Positions 11,624 to 21,659 of a DNA stretch of 64,000 nucleotides are shown one piece after another. Origin of the DNA: Vermamoeba vermiformis. Lineage: Eukaryota > Tubulinea > Echinamoebida. The notes under the pieces are model-generated. The model was not told the DNA's origin, ran no database searches, and saw only the letters and a list, made by a program, of their open reading frames with translations. The DNA lies in the NCBI GenBank assembly GCA_045837725.1, contig JBEWZL010000267.1, positions 169,080-233,079 on the forward strand. The letters run 5' to 3'. The position numbers and the translations under genes are program-made. Position 1 is the first letter of the stretch; the number at the start of each line of letters is the position of its first letter.

Positions 11624-14252
11624 TTATTCGAGTTTTGTACGCAACTTAGATACCATTTCAAGGGCTTCAAGAGCCGTTGGTCGTTGATCTGGTTCATGAA
11701 CGGTGCACGCACTAATTAATTTTTGAACGGTCTTCTCGTACGTTGAATCCTGAAATGAAATTTTGGATCAGATTCGGATTTATTTTTAGTGACTTTGACT
11801 TACCTTCGGACAAGCCTCACTTAGCTCCTTAATAGTCAATCCAAAGCTATATATATCGGATTTATAATCGTATCCGCGTTCTGGATCCACTTCGATAACT
11901 TCTGGCGCTTGAAATCCATCCGTGCCTACATCCGCAGTAAAGCTCTTTTCGCCAATTCCCAATTGTTTGGATAAATTAAAGTCGATTAGCTTGCATATGG
12001 GCTTAGGGCTCTGTTTGAACATGATATTGCTCGGTTTAATGTCGCGATGCAAGATCCGCTTTTCGTGCATGTGCGCAATGCCTTTAAGAATGTCTTCTGC
12101 GTAGTTTAATATAGTACTGATATCATTAGCTGCTGGTACTGATCGTAGACGTTCAAGCGCAAGAATATACGATAATCTTCCTATAAAAATAAAAAGCGAT
12201 TAGATCTTGCCGTTACATGCCGTTAGACGATAATATTTTTAAGTGAATTAAATAAATATGTGATATTTAGATAGTGTTGTTACCTTCTTCGTTAGTTTCA
12301 GTGTAAGATCCGAAGCAGCGCATGATATTCGGGTGATCCAATTGTTTCAAGAACTGGATCTCGCGATCATCGCTAGCGACTTTCGTAATTAATATCACTT
12401 CTTCTACTACTCCATCAACAAAGTACTTCGCAATCTTAATATTAGGCCCACGATGAAAACTAGGCTTAATATCGGCTAATTTTCCGCTCATTCTTCTCGC
12501 GAGCTCCAATTCCATGCGATTATCGCGTTGTGATGGTGCGCTATTATTAGAACCGCGTAATTGAACTGGACTGCCTGGTCTAGAATTTCTATTGACGACA
12601 ATTCCGCGGCCAAGTCGTAGCGGCGGGATCACGTACTGATTTCGTTGGTTTTCGCGGACTTGTTCGGTGAGAATGATAGCTTGTGCTTCTACCTTCCTTA
12701 ATATATCGTAGTAATTCATTATACCGCTTAATCGCTTCAAATTCATGGTTTTGTCGGTTAATTTTCTGAGCTGGTACATGGCACGATTCTTTTCGTCGCC
12801 AGCGATAGTAGCGCGCATATAATACGCATGTACGTGGAATCCACCTAATAGTAAATATAAGAATAAATATTATTTGCGAGGAATAGCCTAAATTACAGCA
12901 GATCAAGATCAGCAAAAAAAGATCCGCAAAAAATTTTTATTGTAATGCTTCTAAAGTTATTTGAAATATTAAAATTTCATTTATGTTAGATATAATAACA
13001 TTTAATATTATTAAAGTGGATTGAAGTGTTAATCTAAGCGAATAAAATTTTTTGATCCGGATTTACTGTTTGAATTTTTCGATACTTTTATAATTGTAAT
13101 ATTATAATAGCATAATTATATTAATATTACCTTGTAAGAATCCAAATACACCGCCGTGATGTAAAGGCACTCGCGTCAATTGATGATCCAGTACTTTTCG
13201 CATGCACTTGAACAATTTGACATCGTCTCTATGATATTCATCGGTCATTTTATCAGTTGATACTTCTATAACACTAATCCATAATAACGGATTCGTTTTT
13301 GTTCCAATGCACAGATCCGGTCTTAAATTTTTGTCGAGTACATCCGCGAAGACCGGACAAATGTCGTAATTAACTTGCATTAATTGACTACTGAACGAAT
13401 CGATATAAAATTCTGCAAAGGCTGCTATAGACTGATTTCCTAATGTTTTTTCGCCGGAAATAACGTAATTGTCTCGTAACCGCATCCACCGTTGAAAAAA
13501 TCCAGTCCAAAACACCACGCTATAATTATCATTGCCTTCGCTATTAAATCTTCTCTTAAACTCTAGTAAATCATCGACGCGTGCTCTACTTGCTTCGGAA
13601 ATTCCCGGAGGCGTTTGCAGCTTAACCTTTGCAATAATTTCTTCGTTCAAACTAACTTTTCTGTCAACACGTGGAGGCTTGATACTATTATCTGCATATA
13701 TACTAGCGTGTAGTAGTCGATATATACGTCTATATAAGCTTTGCGAATTAATTGTGGCTTCGCCTAAGCGAGTAACCATGGCGCTGATTGTTTTCGCGAT
13801 ATTTACGTGGATCTGCTTTTTATCCAATTCAAATTCTCTTTTCTCTTCTTCAGTCAGCTCATCGCTATTCGAATTTATAGTATTTTGATTCGCTTAAAAA
13901 ACAATTAAATTGATTTTTCCGCATCTGATCGAAATTTTTTGACTTACATATTGAATTGCTATTAAAGCTGTCAATTTGCGATGAATCAATGGCTTTCATC
14001 AATTCTACGAATGTGACGTGGAGCGGGAACGTCTCTAAAATACAATAAAAATTAAAATTAAATTCAAAAATTAAATTTTTATTTAACTGTTAATTTGTTT
14101 AGCTTACTTTTCGTACTCTCCATAGACTGAGATCCACTACTTTTGAAATTTTTGAATTTTCTGTCGTCTAGACTTGCTGAATCTGAAAAAAATAACGTTG
14201 AGTATCGGGAATTGCTCCGACGCTTCTAAAACGATTAATCCTTACCTTCCAT
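11624..14252 (-). CDS. Nuclease-like domain plus protein kinase, copy 3
   Basis: The start codon at 14252 opens a two-codon exon, followed by small exons and then a large one (about 13133-13894). The middle domain has LRPDLCIGTKTNPLLWIS followed by VIEVSTDK, a PD...E-x-S variant of the nuclease signature, and the family hallmark FGFLQGG. The kinase has NIKIAKYFVDG, a DREIQFLKQLDHPNIMRCFG helix-C region, an orthodox HRDIKPSN loop, LIDFNL (DFN), GFQAPEV, YKSDIYSFGL and a C-lobe ending EPDQRPTALEAL. The TAA is at 11624-11626. This copy has the most conventional catalytic loop of the cluster. Role unknown. The region between 12.9 and 13.1 kb is a normal but AT-rich intron. Confidence 0.8.
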
Positions 14253-14471
14253 AATAAATAATATTATATTATACAGTTGTCTTATATTTACAAATAAATA
14301 TCAAAATGATTGCAAAAAGCGCCAAAAAGTTTATTTTCGGCTGTGCATCCGTTACAAGCACACTATATGTATTTACATATGAATACAATTTACAATGTAT
14401 ATTAGTAGGAAATACTCTAAGCTACCACTGATTTCTTCACGCAAACACATCCACATTATCTGAACGCAGAT

Positions 14472-16998
14472 CTAACTTTGACAAGTTTTGACGCGTTTGG
14501 AGGGTGAGACAGGCACGGCAGAGTCGAAGAAGGGATGTTTCAACGCACTTTCAATGCTTATTCTACTTTTCGCGTCCCTCACGATCATTTTGCGTGCCAG
14601 ATCCAACGACACCTCGCTGCACAACGTCGCTTCGACGTACGATGTCTCTCGATGCCTTGGTTGAAATTAAAATCCATTATTTAATTACTATAACGTACTT
14701 GGCCTTCCATTGCAATGCTTGCACTACATCATCACATAGTGCTAGTTCGTTGGCTTGTTGCATCGATCGAATGACAACTCCGCACATCTGTTGAAGAAAC
14801 TCGTGAGCAACATATGTATATTATTATTATTACACGTACTAAGTTCGCGAGGACTATTCCAGCGCTATAGACGTCGCTCGCAGGAGTTTTGAGTAGATCC
14901 GGTGCGCAGTAGCCAGGAGTGTGCGCTTGTGTCTCGCCACCAATCGTCGTAGCGCAGCCAAAATCAATCAAATATACGCTTTTAGTGACGTTATCCCACA
15001 ATATATTGCTCTCTTTGATGTCGTTGTGAACAATGTTGTGTTGATGGACCTGATCCAACGCCTGAGGTAGATCCGTTTAGCTTCGTAATGATAATATATC
15101 TTATTTTACGTACTGTCAACAATGCCTTCATGAATATTTGCAGCTCAGATTGTGAAGTGAAGTTCAAGGGATGAACACCACGACAATACGACATGGTCAG
15201 TGTGATGTTCTCGCCACGCAAGAGTGGTTTGTCGAGCACTTTGGGCACGCACGACAAGGCACGCAAGTGTTCCAAGACAACGTACTCGCGCTTGCCGAGG
15301 TCTGTTCGTGTTGTTTTGACGATGTACTGGTGTTGCTGATCGATGGTCACAAGATCCACTCGCGTGCGATGATTCTGAAAGATAAATTGATTAATACGTT
15401 AAAAATGTTGCAGATAGTTCAAGTACATGATCCTATAATAATTGCCTAGGAGTATATTATTCTCACAAAGTATACTCAGATCCGATAATAGCACGACATC
15501 TCGGTCAATCCCCCGCCGTGCTAATAATTCTTTCTAGCATAGTTATGCAATATTATTATATAACTTGAGGACCTTATTATATGTGCTATATCTGAAAGTA
15601 GCGCATGGTTGTAATATGGAGCGGTAAGGGTTGAGATCCAGCGGTGGAAAAATGGATCTTGCCGAACTTGATTAACTCACCTTATAAAGTACTTGCACAT
15701 TATTATCTAATGACAACGACAATGCATTCGACAGCGTGTTTGACTTGCTCGTTGAGGGTGCAGGTTTCTTTTGTAAGGTCTCTTTAGGAGTACCAGTACT
15801 ATTGTCTCTGTTGCTTTCAGACACATCAGCCTCCTCATTCTCATCATTCACTGGTGTTGCTTTCGTAATTTTCTTCCAGTGATTTGATTGCAGTGCCTCC
15901 ACGACAGTTCGGTGAGCTAGATCCGTGTACCTCTATTCGAAAATCATTAGCCAGGAATCATTGCACGAGTAAGTATATTACTGTTATGTATACCTTCATA
16001 ATGTAGAGGACTTTAAGGACGTGCTCTGGTTCTTCTTTCAGATCCAAGCTCGGGAAAGTGAAGAAGTACTTTTCGTTATCTAGAACACAGTAGACGCTTA
16101 TATTAACAGAGCTACCAGTATAATAGACGCCAAAGGTAATAGGCACGTGTACCCAGACTTTGTAGTCCTTCTCTGGTAGTTTGAATAGTTCCAAAATACG
16201 CAGCTGGTGCTGGTACGCGAGATCTTCAATAATAGCCATTTTAAACCTAATCAATTAGTTTTATTAAAATGTAACTTTATATGACTCTTACGTGTCGCCA
16301 AGCTTATCGTTGTTAGCGTACGTCTGAGATCTGCTCTCGATCAGCAAAAACGGCCAACGAATACCAGTAGTAGACCACGAAGGAAATACTCTCTAATAGA
16401 ATTAATAATTGTACGAAGAATTTAAATGATTCAGTATTACCCGTAAGTTTTTATGCTTTCTGTTGTTTGGATCAAGAAAGTCAAATCCAAAAATGCGATC
16501 TGGTTTGAGACCAGCGTCGATGACGGCAGAACTAATCGCGAACAAATTAGAAGGTTAAAGTATTATGGTACTTACACGACGGAATTGGCTTCCCAAGTCT
16601 CAAAGCTACGAAACAATTGCGACAATTTGTTGTGGCATTCAGCGATCCATTCTCCTTCATTATCAGTTGGAATCTTATTTAAGCGCTGCTTGAACTTATC
16701 GCTTAATATATGATCGCTATTGCCTGCATCATAATCGAGAAATGCTTTCTAAAAAAAGTTAAAAATAGTAGATCGAGCAGGATCTACGAAGTACCTCTTC
16801 ATTGGTTAATTCTATTAGTTTATCCGTGTCGGTAGCTGCAATTAGGTCGTAAAGTAGTTGTTTTAGCGTCCCTGTAACCGCTATAGGCATATTTTCTTCA
16901 GCTTCAACGTGGTTGATCTCGTAGCTGTCCAATAAAGCCCTATCGAATATTCGCTCTTCAAATGTAGTATTCATTCTAACGTAATTTTGTAAAGGCAC
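14472..16998 (-). CDS. Nuclease-like domain plus protein kinase, copy 4
   Basis: The N-terminal part has FDRALLDSYEINHVEAEE, a helix with EWIAECHNKLSQLF, then LKPDRIFGFDFLD and, in the next exon, PFLLIESRSQ: a PD...E-x-R version of the PD-(D/E)XK signature. A beta-rich stretch (VPITFGVYYTGSSVNISV) and a Ser/Thr-rich linker lead to a kinase with QYIVKTTRTDLGKREYVV, HNDIKESNILW as catalytic loop (HND in place of HRD), LIDFGCA, YCAPDLL and SDVYSAGIVL. The stop is at 14472-14474. The first clear ATG is at 16974; it follows an acceptor-like TTAG, so an upstream exon is possible. Most similar to copy 5. Recorded end 16998 includes in-frame sequence upstream of that ATG. Confidence 0.78.
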
Positions 16999-17362
16999 AC
17001 GTAAGGAGTTATTTACAATGGTTCACTTCGCTGATCGAAGATTTTTTGCTCAGTCTAGAAGCGATTTGCCTATTAATAATTAATATTTAATTTTTGGTAA
17101 TGAATAAATTATTACCTGAATATTTAAACGCGTCAAAGTTCAATCTGCTAGTATTGAATTGTGGTTTGAATTTTCGATGCCTTCTGCATTCAATATCAGA
17201 ACGCTTTAGCCGAAAATCTTATTTATTTAATTGTCTTCTTACGGCACATTGTAATCTTATTGCAAAAAAATAACTTTTGATTGCAAGCAAAAAAATGTAA
17301 AAGGCGGGCAATTTCAGAAAGTCAATTCCACTAAATGCATGTAACAATTTATTTATTTATCC
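16999..17362. other. Intergenic, 5' region of kinase copy 4
   Basis: AT-rich. It holds short coding-like pieces on the minus strand with splice-like ends that may be upstream exons of copy 4, but no start codon could be tied to them. No repeats or RNA genes seen. Confidence 0.3.
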
Positions 17363-17694
17363 TTAATTCTCCCCTTCATCTACCCCGTACATTTCTTCCT
17401 GTACTCTCCTTCTTCGGTTGGCTTCTTTATTACGTTGCGATAGTTCTGCTTTTGTTAGAGGAGGAGCGAGATGGCGGACTGGTGGTTTAACGTGCTGATA
17501 ATAATGAGTAACAAATGATTTGAGCTTCGTTCGGAGGTAGCTTGGAGGTTTCCTAGCAGTGGCATAATTCAAAACACATATAGCTGACTGAGGAAGGCAA
17601 TCTGGTAACTGAATATTATAATTCCCGCCAAGAAAATGATCGTGAATGCATCGATGAACATTTCCTAATTATTTAGTAATTATTAGAACGGTGG
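17363..17694 (-). CDS. Small basic protein or last exon, unknown
   Basis: An open frame enters from an acceptor-like ATTAG near 17690 and runs through LPDCLPQSAICVLNYATARK to a basic, charged C-terminus (NKEANRRRRVQEEMYGVDE) that stops near 17363. No ATG is convincing upstream; a donor-like GTAAGA near 17750 suggests an earlier exon between here and the arrestin gene. No family was recognised. It may be a separate small gene or an alternative 3' end of the arrestin gene upstream. Confidence 0.4.
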
Positions 17695-17814
17695 TTGTAG
17701 TAGAATAATTCGAGGAACTGTATGTAAGTAATGTAACTCTTACGGCGGGAAAAATGGCAAGTGAATCTTAATGGGTTGATTGTAATATAAACAGTTCACT
17801 ACACGGTATCTCGA

Positions 17815-19847
17815 TTACATATTCGGCGAGTGTTGTTCAAGGATTGTTATCGGGATCTTCATTTGGATCTTCTGTTATCAAATTGTTAGGACTCCCATAA
17901 TAAAGATATAATTGCTCTATTTTACCTTTGCTAGCCCATAGTGCACAGTAACAACGATATAATGCTTCACGATAATAATTTTGGCGACTCCCTCGGTAGA
18001 AATAGTCGTGTCTTTGACCGGAATTGGCAATGAAAAGCCATGCGTCCAACTTGCCAAATATGGAAATGTTAGAACCTATTAATGAGAAAGCAATTATTCA
18101 GATGGACTTACGATGATCCAGGCGTGATAGGAAGAACGCTTTTGTCAATCTTTTGTTTAAATGGCGTAACTTTCTGTGACGACGTTGAGTCTGTGACATG
18201 ATAGTCCTCGTGCTGTTCGAGCTTGACTGAAATCTCGTCAATTTTATGCGTGGATTTGTTGTCAATGGCCTAGGAACATGTTATTCACGAAAAGTGACAC
18301 TTTGACACGTGACAACTTACGAATTGAAGTACGGCCGTCTCGCCAATTCTAAACGTATTCTTATCGATATTCACATTGACACTGAGGCCCTCTATGTCTT
18401 GGGCAACATGACGCTCGGGAGTGGTTGCTGCCACGGACTGTAATAGTTCGTGAACAGGACGGTGCACGATGATTTCAGCCACTAAGATACAAAAGTTAGG
18501 TCGCTCATTACTACTAGTACTACAATACTATGCTTACCTGCCGTCTTGTCAGTGTTGAGCGGAATATCAACTGTTCCTTTGAGCTCGTAGCTGATGTTAC
18601 CGATGGGTTTGTGGACTACGAACAAATAACTTTAGTATAATGTTGATTAGAAGGATTATGCGGCTCTTACACGTTGGTGGAGCGTCAGTTGGCAGCGAAA
18701 ATTCAAACGGGAGGCGACAAAACTTGGCTTCAAGTGTCATCTAGAGAAATCTCCGTGAGTTTCAGCAGACAAAAAAAAAGTTGTTGTACCTTATCTTTCT
18801 CTTTGCCAATCAAATAGACTCGCTCTTGACAAACATTGATAGTCTGAGTACACACTACGGTAACTTTACCCGTTGAAACGACCCACAAGACGAGTTCCTA
18901 CGAAGACAAAATAAGATCCGAAATAAAATTCCATTTCAAAGCTAAATATACCTTCCCTGCAAAGTCTAACCTAACATTGCGTATTTTATGCTCTTTAGTA
19001 ACATTATAGACGAGAAATCCTGTCACTTTTTCGCCGGGGTAGTAATGTTGTTTCGTCAATTCAATTCGAAAGTTTGGAATTTTGCTAATAGAACCATATT
19101 ATTAATATTATAGTAGTAATAGTACTAAAATTATACAATCGTTGTTCTTACGTTGCCATTGGTTTGCTTGGAGTTGCCGATAAGGTTGCCAACGGCGTAA
19201 ACGCTAATCGAACCATCAATGTTCCATGCGGATTTACTAAAAAGTAATTATTAGACATATATATATATACTAATCAAGTTTGACTTACTCGACGACGTTG
19301 TCAAAGGTAACGAAAATTCGAGAGCGTTGTTGTGCTCGGTCAAATTGCGGAGGTCAAACAAAGCTTTTCCAAGCTAATAATAGGTCATTTTCTTAGAATA
19401 GTTATATTATATAAATATTTTGTATATAAGTTGATTCTTACCTCTTCGTCGCGTAAAACGTTCCAGTCCTGATCCTAATGTCAGTGTCACATTGCGGAAT
19501 TTAATTCTCTTCTTACCCAAACTTGAAAATATAGTGTGGCGTGCGTAATATCGGCCGTTGAAAAGACAAATGTTTCGTTCCAGTCCGGATTTAGATTTTT
19601 TTGAACGACTTAAATTAAAATTTCAATTAGATATTACGAAGTACGATTATAATCAATATAAATTACCTCTAGTCTTCATTTTATCGCTTTTTCCTTGCGG
19701 AGTCTCTAATCGCACGATAACGTAGGGATCTGAAGTGCCGCCATTATCAGCAGCAAGCAGATCTCGAGCACCAACTAGTGTGACCGCTAATTGACCTGAT
19801 AGACAGCCTTGCAGCTCTACTTTGCTTGTTAGTAGTTGTGTTTCCAT
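17815..19847 (-). CDS. C2 domain-arrestin fusion protein
   Basis: About a dozen short exons. The N-terminus is a C2 domain: GQLAVTLVGARDLLAADNGG, TSDPYVIVRLE, then LNPDWNETFVFS, the usual Ca2+/phospholipid-binding layout with Asp residues in both loops. It is followed by an arrestin N-like half (IPNFRIELTKQHYYPGEKV, TGFLVYNV, CRLPFEFSLPTDAPPTHK, ISYELKG) and an arrestin C-like half (SVNVNIDKNTFRIGETA, IPVKDTTISTEGVAKIIIV, VKHYIVVTVHYGLAK, KIPITILE). Arrestins of this kind usually act as trafficking adaptors that link membrane cargo to ubiquitin ligases or endosomes; here the C2 domain would add membrane recruitment. The function is inferred. The C-terminal exons were placed by frame and splice signals: the longest single frame at 17837-18049 is not the coding one. 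Confidence 0.78.
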
Positions 19848-20665
19848 TGCAATATTAATTGTTGTGATTGAACGAGCTGAACTGTCTCAATTTATCGATT
19901 GCTGTCCACTGTTACGAAAAAGCGAAAATTCTTCTTTTTCGAGTTAATATAAACTTTGCAATAGCCGAGAAGGTTCCATGCTCTAAGTATTATTTTCGAT
20001 CGCTTCTAGAACCGGATCGAAAAAATTGGAAAAAAAAAAATTCGCCCTGTGCTGATAAGTAATTCTGTTTTTCGTTCACTTACATTTAAATTGCAGGCAT
20101 TATAATATCTACGAGGGATATTAATTTTTTGGAGACTACAACCAGTGATCGGCTGACTCAATATCATTCATGCTCTACCGTGATTTCCAAAGAATATTAT
20201 TGGTAGCTCGGTGATTGCCTAAATAAAATTATGCACAAACAAATCGCAAACATGATTTTGTTGTTTGTTGTTGGTGCGTAATATTTCTTACAACGAAAGA
20301 ACTATTTTGCGGTTCGATAAATTGTTTGAAATTAAATTTTTACATTTTTAATAATAACTACGAATATTATTTTGCGCTGCATTTCAATTGACTTATCTCA
20401 CCGTTTGTTCGTTCTCCCAAACTAGTGAGCCAATAGGACATCTGGAGCAGAATTCTTTCTTTCAAGGACATATCAGAGGAAGTACAAAGTTATTATATAC
20501 CGTACAATTCATAAAATCACCTTTTCGTGGCCTCATTGCAAGCGACGCTAAGGAAAAGAAAGCGCTTCAAACAGATGTCAGCTTGACACGTCCTTGTGAA
20601 TTGAGGGGCAAAAAGCCGACCAAGATGTTCATCAATTATTTTTAATTCTTCATTATTAGAGCACA
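19848..20665. other. Intergenic, divergent promoter region
   Basis: About 820 bases between the arrestin gene (minus) and the GPI-type protein gene (plus). One 85-codon open frame at 20388-20645 shows no coding character. A ttatatacc stretch near 20495 could be a TATA-like element. Nothing else seen. Confidence 0.35.
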
Positions 20666-21603
20666 ATGAAAGCCAAAATATTTTTGTTGGTTGCGATCTG
20701 GTTAGTTACGATCCAAGTTTGTCTTGGTCAACAGTTCCAAAGCGCTATTACGTACAGCGACTCCAGCTGCACCGAAGAAATTGGAATATCGTTAACGTAT
20801 CTCGTAAGCAATCTTCTTGGATCTAATCTGTAAATCCGCCAATTAATTAAACATAAAATAAATAAAATAAAACGGTTTGAAAAATTAGATCATTTAATGG
20901 GTGACTTTGTAGGACACATGCACGCCACAAAACTGCACAGAGTTCGAACAAACGCCTGGTCAATTCTACAAAATCGAATGTTCTGCAGTGATGCCAGCGG
21001 TCCCAGAATCTTTCTTCTCTGTACATTGGTATGGAACATGCAACGACAATTCTGCTCAGCTAATTGCTGGAGGTGAATATAAACACAATTGACGGCCAAT
21101 CGTCCATCTGACTTTTTTTGTTAGTTTCGCCCGGAAAATGCGTAACTCTAAAAGACTTCTTCTCGCTAAGAGCTTCTAACTGCTACTTTAATGGCACACT
21201 TTTTGATTTTGGCCTCTTTGCCAACTGTTCTACCCAAGACAGCCAATCCACTTACAATATTCCGCAACGAACCCCTGAAACCATGTGCTACACGCTTACC
21301 TTGGGCGTTGGATCTTTAAGTTTCATTGGTGCATGTCCAACACTAGTGGCAGAGTCACCAAGCAGCACTCCTTCAGATTCACCCACATCCACCCCTGTGC
21401 TTTTGACACCGAACAGCACTCCTACACTAGTAACACCATCGGATCTATCTCCGAGCTCCAGTCCTAATAGTCCACCTATTACTACTTCAGCACCAGTTGC
21501 TAAAACAACAGGCACCCCGTCTAATTCTCAAGTTAGCGGTGTAAACAAGCTGAGTGCCCTCGCTATGCTCTGCTTGACCGTATTTATTTCAACGTTCTTC
21601 TAG
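20666..21603 (+). CDS. Secreted cysteine-rich protein, GPI-anchor type
   Basis: Three exons: 20666-20803, 20913-21072 and 21125-21603. The N-terminus MKAKIFLLVAIWLVTIQVCL is a clear signal peptide. The mature part has many Cys residues (DTCTPQNCTEF, YGTCND, GKCVTL, SNCYFNGT, ANCSTQ, MCYTL, GACP) and several N-glycosylation sequons. A Ser/Thr/Pro-rich stalk of about 75 residues follows, and the protein ends in a hydrophobic tail (LSALAMLCLTVFISTFF), the pattern of a GPI-anchored cell-surface or wall protein. No known domain was recognised. Length about 258 residues. Confidence 0.75.
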
Positions 21604-21659
21604 TAAATACTTTGGTTGGCCTAAACTCTGCTTTACTATGCATTTTGTGAAATCTCTCT

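Noticed and set aside
15171-15449. Plus-strand frames of 92 and 72 codons at 15171 and 22401
   Set aside because: Both are antisense of the near-identical kinase lobes of copies 4 and 5.
17837-18049. 70-codon minus-strand frame MDAWLFIANS... as arrestin C-terminus
   Set aside because: Another frame of the same exon continues the arrestin fold (IPVKDTTISTEGVAK) and splices onto KIPITILE, so the longer single frame is not the coding one.
20388-20645. 85-codon plus-strand frame upstream of the GPI-type gene
   Set aside because: No domain, no splice context and no coding-like composition; lies in a probable promoter.
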